64,000 nucleotides of DNA from assembly GCA_018333785.1 (NCBI GenBank), contig JAGXSU010000089.1, forward strand, positions 1 to 64,000. Direction: 5' to 3'. Each line of letters starts with the position of its first letter. Positions within the stretch are counted from its first letter, which is position 1. Below are positions 34,623 to 43,035 of the stretch, in pieces. Below the pieces are notes generated by a model, which saw only the letters and a list, made by a program, of their open reading frames with translations, was not told where the DNA came from and did not search any database. This DNA is from Methylomicrobium sp. GTDB lineage: Bacteria; Pseudomonadota; Gammaproteobacteria; Methylococcales; Methylomonadaceae. Made by a program: the position numbers and the translations under genes.

Positions 34623-36505
34623 TATTCTATAGATAAGTTCTCTGGCGCAGCAGGCAAGTCATTAGACTGAATCAGACTGCTGTTAACAATGCCCGATGCA
34701 ATCGGTCTGCCTTGATTAAACTGAGCGCAGACAAGATTGCGTTTTATACGGTTACCCTCTGTCAGTGTCAGGTTGCCGCTGGCGCCTTTAAACGGCTCGT
34801 TTGCGAGGCGATCCAGTTGAGTGGTCAAGTGATAAGCATCTATACCCATTGCGATCAGCCGCAAGTAAATGGGAGGGAAGCTTTCCCTGACATTTTCCAG
34901 TGCTGAAAAGCTGAGCGGGCCGGGGTAGGCGTCTTCGAACAGCCACGGCGTATCACAAAAAACGATGTCCTCCAGGTCAATATCGCTGGACGGATTGGGG
35001 ATGCCGGTGTAGACCTGGGGTGTCGCGTAAACCGGTAAGTGAGGTGCCTGCAGATATTTGAGTTGCGGGTTGATCGACCGGGCGGCCGTCTCATAAGCGT
35101 TAAGCAAGACTAATTCGGCATCGTGGCGAACACGAGGTGCAAACGTGATGTCCGGAATGTGTTGCCTTAAATTTTCGAAGCGATAAGTGCTTTCATCCAG
35201 ATTAAGTAGCTTTTTGATAGGTTCCGAAAAATCAGTTTGTTTGGGGTCGTAACTCTGAGTTTCCAAAAGAGCGGTGTCGCCGCTTTCCCAAAGTTGCTGA
35301 AAAAACCCCTGAATGCGAGCGCCTTGTTCTGTTTCAGGAATCAATAGCAACGCTTTTTTGTGGCCGTCTGACCAGGCTTTGGCGCTGACTTGCTCGGTAT
35401 CGTCGAACGGATTGAGGCCGAACTGATAAAGGTTGTCTCTGGCTATTTCCGGGACATTATTTAATGCCAGGACAGGGATTTCCAGGTTGGCAGCGCCTGC
35501 CAGTTCGATGATATCCGGTTTGCTTAAGGGCCCAATTACCAATTGGGCGCCTTCAGCTTTGGCCTGGTTGTAAAGTGCGGTTGCGGGTGATTGTTCGCTA
35601 TCATAAAAGCGCAGTTCTGGTTTGGTCGTGCTGGTATCCTGATGATATGCCGCCATCACACCTTCCCGGACGGCTTTGCCGGCCATTGCATAAGTGCCGG
35701 AACCGGGCAAAATGATGGCAATAATGCCAGGCAGGTTTTGCAGGCCGGCCAAAATTTGAGGAAGCAAATCATTGGCTGGGTGACCGGGAAATGCTTTTTG
35801 CCATTGCACGAAGTCATTTTGAAGTTGAGCGCGATTTTGAGAATTCTGGCGCACCAGTCTGGCCAGCGATAACCAGCCGGTCAAATAACCTGAGCTGCGT
35901 GCCTGGGTTTCTTGAAGTGTGTTTAACGGTACCAGGCTGAGCGCCTCCAGTATCGCCGAGTTGTTTTTGGCTTGTTGATCGGGAGGAAGCAAGGGGCCTA
36001 GTGCTATGCGCGACGTTGCGCTCTTGATCAGATCGCCGGTCAACGAGTAAGCAAAGGCATTGGATTGATAGAGTTTGATCAGGTCATTGTCTGGCAGCAG
36101 TTCGGGGCGAATTTGTTCCAGACGGACCGCAGCTTGTTCGGCCTCGCCAAAGCTCAGATCAATCTGGGCTTGATAGAGATTGAGCAGACTTTGCTGTTGG
36201 GCTGACAATTGACTGGCATTGATAGCCTGAGCGTAAGTTTTTGCGGTATTAATGTCGCCTGACAAAATCATTGATTCAATCGCCAAAAGGCGAAATTGAT
36301 CTTGTAAATCCGTTTCGTTATCAGCCAGATGTTGATAGACTCGAGCCGCTTTTTTAGGTTGGCCTTGCTGCATATAAGTTTTGGCTGCTTTGGCGTCTTG
36401 CTCATAGCTTGAATCTTGAATTCCCGTTGTGCCGCAAGCCGACAGCAAAATGACGCCCGACAAGAGTAAATTAGAATGATAAAGCCGTCTCATGGTGGTT
36501 GTCAT
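34622..36505 (-). CDS. lpoA: Penicillin-binding protein activator LpoA
   Basis: LpoA is an outer-membrane lipoprotein that reaches through the periplasm to stimulate the transpeptidase of PBP1a. The 627-residue product has a lipoprotein signal with lipobox LSAC (Cys24), an N-terminal TPR-like helical domain (about 30-245) and a C-terminal periplasmic-binding-protein fold (about 250-610, IIAILPGSGTYAMAGKAVREG). The rsmI gene is divergent, as in E. coli. The call fits the region well. Confidence 0.93.
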   Translation of the reverse strand: MTTTMRRLYHSNLLLSGVILLSACGTTGIQDSSYEQDAKAAKTYMQQGQPKKAARVYQHLADNETDLQDQFRLLAIESMILSGDINTAKTYAQAINASQLSAQQQSLLNLYQAQIDLSFGEAEQAAVRLEQIRPELLPDNDLIKLYQSNAFAYSLTGDLIKSATSRIALGPLLPPDQQAKNNSAILEALSLVPLNTLQETQARSSGYLTGWLSLARLVRQNSQNRAQLQNDFVQWQKAFPGHPANDLLPQILAGLQNLPGIIAIILPGSGTYAMAGKAVREGVMAAYHQDTSTTKPELRFYDSEQSPATALYNQAKAEGAQLVIGPLSKPDIIELAGAANLEIPVLALNNVPEIARDNLYQFGLNPFDDTEQVSAKAWSDGHKKALLLIPETEQGARIQGFFQQLWESGDTALLETQSYDPKQTDFSEPIKKLLNLDESTYRFENLRQHIPDITFAPRVRHDAELVLLNAYETAARSINPQLKYLQAPHLPVYATPQVYTGIPNPSSDIDLEDIVFCDTPWLFEDAYPGPLSFSALENVRESFPPIYLRLIAMGIDAYHLTTQLDRLANEPFKGASGNLTLTEGNRIKRNLVCAQFNQGRPIASGIVNSSLIQSNDLPAAPENLSIE

Positions 36506-36536
36506 ACCCTCACAGCAGGAATTCAGGTGAAAATAA

Positions 36537-37400
36537 ATGAGTGATCAAGCGGGCCGATTATACGTTGTTGCAACGCCAATAGGTAATTTGGCTGATTTTA
36601 GTTTTCGTGCGGTTGAGGTTTTAAAGACTGTTGATTTGATTGCGGCTGAAGATACCCGGCATGTGTTGCATTTATTGCAGCATTACAATATCAACAATAA
36701 ATTGGTGTCTTTACATCAGCATAATGAGGATAGGGTTTCGGGTGATCTCTTAAATAAATTGCAACAGGGGGTATCGATTGCTTTGGTCTCGGATGCCGGT
36801 ACGCCTTTGCTGAGTGATCCCGGCATGCCTTTGGTGCGGCTGGCTAAAAATGCAGGAATCGATGTGGTACCCATTCCCGGAGCATGTGCATTGATTGCTG
36901 CGTTATCGGTCTCTGGACTGCCGGTTTCCAGGTTTACTTTTGAAGGCTTCTTGCCTAGAACGTCCTCGGCAAGAGTGGCATTTTTTACTGACCGTTTAAA
37001 TTACCCGGCAACCTGGGCATTTTATGAGTCAAGTCATCGCATATTGGCTTCTTTGCAGGATATGATCAAGGTTTTTCCTCTGAATCATCAGATTGTCATC
37101 GCCAGAGAAATGACCAAAATGCATGAAACGATTATTAAATCGAGCCTGGAAGGAATGCTGGAAAAGGTCGCGCAGGATGAAAACATGCGAAAAGGCGAGT
37201 TTGTGGTCATTGTCGACGGCTTTGTTTCTCAAAAAGGTCATGACGAAATAAATGATGAACAACTTAAAGTGTTAAAAATCTTGTTGAAAGAATGTTCCAT
37301 CAAGACAGCGGCTTCCTTGGCGGCTGAAATCACGGGTGTTCGCAAAAAAGTCCTTTATCAGCTGGCTTTGAGTTTGGCCGGTCAAGCTGAGAGCGATTAA
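36537..37400 (+). CDS. rsmI: 16S rRNA (cytidine-1402-2'-O)-methyltransferase
   Basis: RsmI 2'-O-methylates C1402 in the ribosomal P site; RsmH, also encoded in this window, adds the N4-methyl group to the same base. The 287-residue protein has the tetrapyrrole-methylase-like fold with GRLYVVATPIGNLADFSFRA (5-24), AAEDTRHVLHLLQHY, LVSDAGTPLLSDPG and PGACALIAALSVSGLP. Length is normal. It is divergent from lpoA with 31 bases between the starts, and rnpB follows. Confidence 0.97.
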   Translation: MSDQAGRLYVVATPIGNLADFSFRAVEVLKTVDLIAAEDTRHVLHLLQHYNINNKLVSLHQHNEDRVSGDLLNKLQQGVSIALVSDAGTPLLSDPGMPLVRLAKNAGIDVVPIPGACALIAALSVSGLPVSRFTFEGFLPRTSSARVAFFTDRLNYPATWAFYESSHRILASLQDMIKVFPLNHQIVIAREMTKMHETIIKSSLEGMLEKVAQDENMRKGEFVVIVDGFVSQKGHDEINDEQLKVLKILLKECSIKTAASLAAEITGVRKKVLYQLALSLAGQAESD

Positions 37401-37419
37401 CAGGGTTTAATGTTTTTTC

Positions 37420-37447
37420 TGGTCAACTCAGGGTAATCACGTATAAT
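37420..37447 (+). promoter_or_regulatory. Promoter of rnpB
   Basis: A perfect -10 TATAAT at 37442-37447 has TGGTCA 16 bases upstream as the -35, four of six bases matching. It lies 12 bases before the RNase P RNA start, so transcription would begin at the mature 5' end. Confidence 0.65.
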
Positions 37448-37459
37448 CGGCCCGATCAA

Positions 37460-37801
37460 GAGTTGGCTGAGCAGTCGCTGTCTCACTTTATGTGGGATGG
37501 AGGAAAGTCCGGGCTCCATAGGGCGGAGTGCCAGGTAACGCCTGGGGGGCGTGAGCCTACGGAAAGTGCCGCAGAAAATATACCGCCGGATGCAAATTCG
37601 GTAAGGGTGAAATGGTGCGGTAAGAGCGCACCGCGCAACTGGCAACAGGTGTGGCAGGGTAAACCCCACTCGGAGCAAGATCAAATAGGGGAACATACGC
37701 GTGGCCCGCGCGGTTCCCGGGTAGATTGCTTGAGCTGCAGGGTGACTTGTAGCCTAGATGAATGGCTGTTCCAGACAGAACCCGGCTTACAGGCCGACTC
37801 T
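37460..37801 (+). ncRNA. rnpB: RNase P RNA (class A)
   Basis: RnpB is the catalytic RNA that matures tRNA 5' ends with protein RnpA. Conserved class A segments are present in order: GAGGAAAGTCCGGGCTCC, GTGCCAGGTAACGCCTGGG, GGTAAGGGTGAAA, GTGCGGTAAGAGCGCACC, GGAGCAAGATCAAATAGGGG, CCCGGGTAGATTGCTTGAG and the 3' part TAGATGAATGGCTG, ACAGAACCCGGCTTA. The ends GAGTTGG and CCGACTC pair as helix P1. The ORFs overlapping this RNA are shadows. Confidence 0.97.
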
Positions 37802-38064
37802 TGATACTCTTCAAATACTTCGCACTATCGCATCCTGCCAATGAGTTTTTGGCCCGTTTTTCCTTCCTTTTTTTACATCTGACCTCTGTCATTTCAAGTT
37901 TGAGGGTTCGGATTTTTTTTCGTTTAAGCCGATACTTCAATTTCTATTATTAACCTCATGATATTAGGCGGAATTTATCAGAGCTGGCTTTGCTCCGTTT
38001 TTGTTCCCTTTTTTTCAGCCTCTAAGTCATTGTAGAAAAAGAAAGAATTTAAATTAATTGACCC

Positions 38065-38093
38065 TTGACTAAGGCCTTAATGAAATCTATAGT
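38065..38093 (+). promoter_or_regulatory. Sigma-70 promoter of the dcw cluster
   Basis: TTGACT (38065-38070), an exact 17-base spacer and TATAGT (38088-38093) form a near-consensus promoter 58 bases before the mraZ ATG. It is the best promoter seen in the window and corresponds to Pmra of E. coli. Confidence 0.75.
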
Positions 38094-38113
38094 GGATTAA
38101 AATTGTTGTGTTG

Positions 38114-38138
38114 TGGTGAAAAAGGGATTTTTTTGGGA
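38114..38138 (+). promoter_or_regulatory. Possible MraZ box (three short direct repeats)
   Basis: TGGTG, AGGGA and TGGGA lie at 38114, 38123 and 38134, close to the 10-base spacing of the TGGGN repeats that MraZ binds in front of its own gene. The copies are imperfect and the spacing 9 and 11 bases, so the call is tentative. Confidence 0.35.
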
Positions 38139-38151
38139 GAGTCCGAAAGGC

Positions 38152-38619
38152 ATGTTAAGAGGTATCAGTTCAATCAATCTCGATCCAAAAGGACGCATTG
38201 CGATTCCTACTCGTTATAGAGAGGAATTGCAGGAATGCTGTGATCGTCAGTTGGTTGTTACTGTGGCGGTTAATGATCGTTGTGTAGGTGAGCCCGGTTG
38301 TTTATGGCTGTACCCTTTGCCTGAATGGGAAAAGCTCGAACAAACGATTGTCAAGCTACCCACCCTGAATAAAATGGCCGGCATGTTGCGGCGTTTTGTG
38401 ATTGGCAATGCCACTGAATGTGAAATGGACGGCCAGGGGCGGATGTTGATTCCCGAGAAATTAAGAGAATTTGCCCAAATGGACAAAAAAATACTGCTGG
38501 TTGGGCAACTCAATAAATTTGAGCTTTGGAGTGAGCTTGCCTGGACCGCGAAAGAACATGAATGGATGGACGGTGGCGATACGGAAGGGCTTGAGGAGTT
38601 AGGAACATTATCGTTTTAA
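38152..38619 (+). CDS. mraZ: Transcriptional regulator MraZ
   Basis: MraZ is a double AbrB/SpoVT-fold DNA-binding protein that represses the dcw promoter. From ATG 38152 (GAAAGG ribosome site) the product has 155 residues, with the two symmetrical motifs MLRGISSINLDPKGRIAIPTRYR and ECEMDGQGRMLIPEKLREFA. A start at 38113 would add 13 residues before the conserved MxRG start and is rejected. It opens the division cluster. Confidence 0.96.
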   Translation: MLRGISSINLDPKGRIAIPTRYREELQECCDRQLVVTVAVNDRCVGEPGCLWLYPLPEWEKLEQTIVKLPTLNKMAGMLRRFVIGNATECEMDGQGRMLIPEKLREFAQMDKKILLVGQLNKFELWSELAWTAKEHEWMDGGDTEGLEELGTLSF

Positions 38620-38635
38620 TCATTGGGAAGACTTT

Positions 38636-39562
38636 GTGCAGCACCGACCGGTTTTATTTGTAGAGGCGCTGCAAGCTTTAGCCATAAAAGAACAAGGCAC
38701 TTATATCGATTGCACTTTCGGGAGAGGAGGGCACAGTCAAGGTATATTGGCCAGTCTTGGCAAGCAGGGGCGTTTGCTGGCGTTGGATAGAGATAAGGCA
38801 GCCATTGATTCGGCAGTTGCCCAGGAACTGCAGCAAGATGCCCGTTTTACTTTGGCGCACAGCCGTTTTTCGGCATTGACCTCGATAGCGGGTCAGCATG
38901 ATTTACTGGGTTGTGTCGACGGGATTTTAATGGACTTGGGTGTTTCCTCTCCGCAGCTTGATTCGCCTGAGCGTGGTTTCAGCTTTATGAACGATGGACC
39001 TTTGGACATGAGGATGGATACTCATCACGGCGAAACCGCCGCGCAGTGGCTTTCGCATATTGATGAGCAAGGTTTGGCCAAGGTCTTGTTTGAATATGGT
39101 GAAGAGCGTTTTGCCCGAAGAATTGCCCGGACTATCGTTTCATCCAGGATGACAAATACGATTTTAACGACCCGTCAACTGGTCGAGTTGATTGAAGACG
39201 CTGTGCCGGTGAGAGAGAAACATAAACATCCTGCCACGCGTACTTTTCAGGCGATTCGCCTGGAAATCAATCAGGAATTGAACGAACTCAAGTCAGCGCT
39301 GGATCAAGCGGTTGAGGTGCTAAAGCCAGGAGGCCGGTTGGTTGTCATATCGTTTCATTCATTAGAAGACCGCATCGTCAAGCGTTTTATAAGAGCGGAG
39401 TCAGGCGGAAAATATGACCCGGGTCGGCTACCGGTAAAAGAATCCGAGATAAGTAAAGGACTGCTAAAAAAGATGGGTAAGGCTATTAAAGCCGGTGACG
39501 AGGAAGTGTCTGAAAATCCCAGATCCAGAAGTGCCGTTATGCGGGTGGCTGAAAAAATATGA
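38636..39562 (+). CDS. rsmH: 16S rRNA (cytosine-1402-N4)-methyltransferase
   Basis: RsmH adds the N4-methyl group of m4Cm1402 in 16S rRNA. The 308-residue product (GTG start) has HRPVLFVEALQALAI at the start, the SAM motif IDCTFGRGGHSQGIL, LGVSSPQLDSPERGFSF and the C-terminal ISFHSLEDRIVKRFI and NPRSRSAVMRVAEK. Length is typical. ftsL starts inside its stop (four-base overlap). Confidence 0.97.
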   Translation: MQHRPVLFVEALQALAIKEQGTYIDCTFGRGGHSQGILASLGKQGRLLALDRDKAAIDSAVAQELQQDARFTLAHSRFSALTSIAGQHDLLGCVDGILMDLGVSSPQLDSPERGFSFMNDGPLDMRMDTHHGETAAQWLSHIDEQGLAKVLFEYGEERFARRIARTIVSSRMTNTILTTRQLVELIEDAVPVREKHKHPATRTFQAIRLEINQELNELKSALDQAVEVLKPGGRLVVISFHSLEDRIVKRFIRAESGGKYDPGRLPVKESEISKGLLKKMGKAIKAGDEEVSENPRSRSAVMRVAEKI

Positions 39563-39837
39563 ATGTGGTCAAGATTAAGGTCCTGTTGATGATGGGGCTT
39601 GTGGTTGGGCTTTTAGGTTCGGCGTTGGCGGTTATCTACAGTAAGTACCAATCAAGGTTGTTGTTCATTGAGATTCAAAAGCAAGAGCGGGAACTCGATC
39701 GCTATGAAGTCGAATGGGGTCAGTTGCAACTTGAGCTAACGACTTTGGCGGAAGAAAACAGAGTTGAACAAATTGCGCGCGAGAAGCTGAGGCTGGTTTT
39801 GCCGCAACGGGAAGCGATTATTTACATTAAGCCCTAG
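39559..39837 (+). CDS. ftsL: Cell division protein FtsL
   Basis: FtsL is a bitopic membrane protein that with FtsB and FtsQ activates FtsWI. The 92-residue protein has a short cytoplasmic end, one membrane segment (about 7-27, LLMMGLVVGLLGSALAVIYSK) and a periplasmic leucine-zipper region (QKQERELDRYEVEWGQLQLELT). Sequence is weakly conserved, but size, topology and place before ftsI fix it. Confidence 0.93.
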   Translation: MNVVKIKVLLMMGLVVGLLGSALAVIYSKYQSRLLFIEIQKQERELDRYEVEWGQLQLELTTLAEENRVEQIAREKLRLVLPQREAIIYIKP

Positions 39838-41568
39838 ATGCGCCGTTTTAATACACAGAAACAAACAAGGAAGCCGGTCAACGATTTTGCGGCAAGACGT
39901 AAAGTGTTGCTGGCTTTTATGTTGGGGGGAATGGCATTACTGGTAGGTCGCGCCTTTGATTTGCAAGTGCTGAATAAGCAATTTTTAAAGCAGCAAGGTG
40001 ATATGAGGCATGTTAGCGAAGTGGCGGTTTCTGCCTATCGAGGCATGATTCTGGACAGGAATGACGAGCCTTTGGCTATCAGTTCCCCGGTTGAGTCTGC
40101 GTGGGTCAACCCTATGGAACTGGCTGAAGTTGCCCCTTCGGATATTAAACAAGTCGAGCAATTGCTGGGTTTGTCTGAAGGTAAAATTGCCAAGTTGATA
40201 ATACCCGGATCAAAGCGTCAATTTGTTTATGTCAAAAGACGTATCAATCCGGATCTGGCAGAACGGGTAAAAATGCTCAGTATTAAAGGCGTTTATTTCG
40301 ATCGTGAATTTAAGCGGTATTACCCTGCAGGTCCGATCTCTGCTCAACTGGTGGGCTTCACCAATATTGATGATGTTGGGCAAGAAGGCATTGAACTGGC
40401 CTACGAAAGTCTTTTAAAGGGCGTAACTGGCCGAAAACGTGTGATCAGGGATGGCAAGCGGCAAATTATTGCTGATATTGAGGCCATTAAAGCACCCGTT
40501 AACGGACAAAACATAAAGCTAAGCATTGACGAGCGTATTCAGTACATCGCTTATCGAGAATTGCAGGCTGGCGTGATTGAAAATCAGGCGGATGCAGGTG
40601 CGCTGGTGCTTTTGGATGCAAAAACAGGCGAGGTGTTGGCTAATGTCAATTACCCTTCCTTCAATCCGAATATGCCTACCGGGACAAACAAAGGTGCATT
40701 TCGAAACAGAGGTCTGACTGATTTGTTTGAGCCCGGATCAACCGTCAAGCCATTCGTGATAGCGGCGGCATTACAGGGCGACTTTATCAAGGAAGGTATA
40801 AAAATAGAAACGGACGGCGCTTACCGGGTTGGCCGAAATGTTGTTAAAGATATTCACAATTACGGCACCATGGATTTAACGCAGGTTTTAAAAAAATCCA
40901 GCAATGTTGCAACCAGTAAAGTCGCGTTGACTATGCCACCTAAATATTTTTGGGGGTTTTATCACCGTCTGGGTTTTGGTGTCTCTGCTGGATTGGATTT
41001 TCCAGGTGAAGCCAACGGCAGTTTATTGGATTACCACCGGTGGAATAACTTTGCTCAAGCGACCTTGTCATTCGGTTACGGTGTCAATACTTCGGTTTTA
41101 CAACTGGCACGGGCTTACACAGCCTTGGCTGATGATGGGGTTCTTCATTCAATCAGCTTGCTGAAAAGAGATGAAGATTCGGATGCGAAGCGTGTTTTTT
41201 CATCCAAAACAGCCAAACAGATACGCAGCATGCTTGAGCATGTGGTGATGCAGGATGGGACGGCCTATCTTGCAAGAGTCGATGGTTATCGGGTTGCGGG
41301 AAAAACCGGTACTGTTAGAAAAGCCGGTGCCGGCGGGTATAAGGAAAAAAAATATTTGTCGGTATTTGTCGGTATGGCACCGGCCAGTAATCCCCGCTTA
41401 GTCATGGCGGTTATGGTAGATGAGCCCAAAGCCGGTAAGTATTATGGTGGACTGGTGTCAGGACCGGTTTTTTCAAAAGTGATGGAGGGTGCATTGCGAG
41501 TAATGGGCGTAGCTCAGGATCAGGTCGAAACCATGCCTTTATTGCTTTCTAATAAAACGGTCCAGTAA
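39838..41568 (+). CDS. ftsI: Peptidoglycan D,D-transpeptidase FtsI (PBP3)
   Basis: FtsI cross-links septal peptidoglycan as partner of FtsW. The 576-residue class B PBP has one N-terminal membrane segment (about 28-44), the non-catalytic pedestal domain (GMILDRNDEPLAIS) and the transpeptidase domain with S301xxK304 (EPGSTVKPF), SSN at 354-356 and KTG at 489-491. It abuts ftsL with no gap. Confidence 0.97.
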   Translation: MRRFNTQKQTRKPVNDFAARRKVLLAFMLGGMALLVGRAFDLQVLNKQFLKQQGDMRHVSEVAVSAYRGMILDRNDEPLAISSPVESAWVNPMELAEVAPSDIKQVEQLLGLSEGKIAKLIIPGSKRQFVYVKRRINPDLAERVKMLSIKGVYFDREFKRYYPAGPISAQLVGFTNIDDVGQEGIELAYESLLKGVTGRKRVIRDGKRQIIADIEAIKAPVNGQNIKLSIDERIQYIAYRELQAGVIENQADAGALVLLDAKTGEVLANVNYPSFNPNMPTGTNKGAFRNRGLTDLFEPGSTVKPFVIAAALQGDFIKEGIKIETDGAYRVGRNVVKDIHNYGTMDLTQVLKKSSNVATSKVALTMPPKYFWGFYHRLGFGVSAGLDFPGEANGSLLDYHRWNNFAQATLSFGYGVNTSVLQLARAYTALADDGVLHSISLLKRDEDSDAKRVFSSKTAKQIRSMLEHVVMQDGTAYLARVDGYRVAGKTGTVRKAGAGGYKEKKYLSVFVGMAPASNPRLVMAVMVDEPKAGKYYGGLVSGPVFSKVMEGALRVMGVAQDQVETMPLLLSNKTVQ

Positions 41569-43035
41569 ATGATGCAGCTTAGCAACTTATTAGATGGCTT
41601 TGCCACGGTAAAAAATGATATTTCCATTCTGGGTTTGACCTTAAACAGCCGTGAAGTTAGCCCTGGAGATGCTTTTATTGCGTTGTCGGGAGTGAGGCAA
41701 CATGGCTTATTGTTTGCTGAAGACGCCATAAAAAGAGGTGCGGTAGCCATCATTTATGACCCCGCCTCTTGTGAAGATGTGAAGATTAATCAGGATCAGG
41801 CGGATTTTTTCATTGCCGTTGACCAGTTAAATGCGCGCTTGGGTGATATTGCCGGGCGCTATTTTGATGAGCCTTCTGCGGCTATGAATCTGATTGGCAT
41901 AACCGGAACCAACGGCAAGACGTCTTGCAGCCAGTTTCTGGGTCAGGCGATGGATGACTGTGGGATTATCGGTACTTTAGGCTGGGGCGAATGGGGCCTG
42001 CTCAAAACAACTCTAAATACCACGCCGGATGCGCTGGCTATTCAGGCCATGTTGGCCGCATTTAGGCAGCAAGGAAAAAAGTCGGTCGCAATGGAAGTGT
42101 CGTCACACGGATTGGAGCAAGGCCGAGTTAATGGAATCACGTTTAAAGGCGCAGTCTATACCAATATCAGCCGTGATCACCTGGATTATCACGGTTCAAT
42201 GGAAAACTATGTTGAGGCAAAGTTAAGGCTTTTGGCCAAACCGGGGATACAGTTTGCGGTTATCAATTTTGACGATAGCTACAGCACAACGATACTTCAG
42301 GCAGTGCCTCCCAACGTTGCAGTATGGGGTACAAGCTTACAGGGTAAGCAGTTAGAAAGGGGCGAAAGGGTTTTGGCCAAAGAAATTGAACAGGGATTGG
42401 ACGGAATGCAGTTTGATCTGTGCTGGCGTAATCATTGCCGACGGGTCAGCGTTGAATTGTATGGCGATTTTAATGTTGAAAATCTGCTTCAGGTTTGCGG
42501 CGTATTGCTGGCGATGGGCTTCTCCTTTGACGAGACTGTCCGCCGGATTTCAAACATCAAGCCGGTTGCCGGCCGTATGACACGCTATGGCTTTGAATCG
42601 ACGCCATGGATTTTTGTTGATTATGCGCACACGCCGGATGCGCTGGATAAAGTGTTAAACGGACTCAAAAAACATTGCCCCAATAAATTATGGGTAGTCA
42701 TGGGGTGTGGTGGCGACAGAGATGCGGGTAAGCGACCGTTGATGGGCCAAATCGCTGAAAAATGGGCGGATCATATTGTTTTAACTGATGATAATCCCCG
42801 CAGCGAAAATTCGTTGCAGATTATTGACGGAATCAAACAGGGATGCAGTAGCAACAAGATTCGTGTGATTCAAGACAGAGAGCAGGCTATAAAAACCGTG
42901 GTTAGAGAAGCTGAAGATCAAGACTGTATTCTTATTGCCGGTAAAGGTCATGAGGCCCATCAGGAAATTAACGGCCTAAAAACACCTTTCAGCGATGCCG
43001 AAGTGGTTATCAGAGCCTTGGAGGATATTCGATAA
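41569..43035 (+). CDS. murE: UDP-MurNAc-tripeptide synthetase MurE
   Basis: MurE adds the third amino acid to UDP-MurNAc-L-Ala-D-Glu in the cytoplasm. The 488-residue protein has the ATP-binding GITGTNGKTSC (near 112), the middle domain NTTPDALAI and EVSSHGLEQGRV, and the C-terminal TDDNPRSENS; the DNPR signature points to meso-diaminopimelate as the substrate, as expected for a Gram-negative wall. It abuts ftsI and overlaps murF by one base. Confidence 0.97.
   Translation: MMQLSNLLDGFATVKNDISILGLTLNSREVSPGDAFIALSGVRQHGLLFAEDAIKRGAVAIIYDPASCEDVKINQDQADFFIAVDQLNARLGDIAGRYFDEPSAAMNLIGITGTNGKTSCSQFLGQAMDDCGIIGTLGWGEWGLLKTTLNTTPDALAIQAMLAAFRQQGKKSVAMEVSSHGLEQGRVNGITFKGAVYTNISRDHLDYHGSMENYVEAKLRLLAKPGIQFAVINFDDSYSTTILQAVPPNVAVWGTSLQGKQLERGERVLAKEIEQGLDGMQFDLCWRNHCRRVSVELYGDFNVENLLQVCGVLLAMGFSFDETVRRISNIKPVAGRMTRYGFESTPWIFVDYAHTPDALDKVLNGLKKHCPNKLWVVMGCGGDRDAGKRPLMGQIAEKWADHIVLTDDNPRSENSLQIIDGIKQGCSSNKIRVIQDREQAIKTVVREAEDQDCILIAGKGHEAHQEINGLKTPFSDAEVVIRALEDIR

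Larger units (their letters stand above)
37802..38151. other. Intergenic region between rnpB and mraZ
   Basis: No gene is supported. The first 260 bases are AT- and T-rich and show no fixed signal; a run of eight T near 37914-37921 could aid termination. The end of the region holds the mraZ promoter and MraZ-box-like repeats. Confidence 0.5.

Noticed and set aside
37463-37804. Open frames on both strands around 37400-37940
   Set aside because: They overlap the RNase P RNA, which is identified with high confidence.
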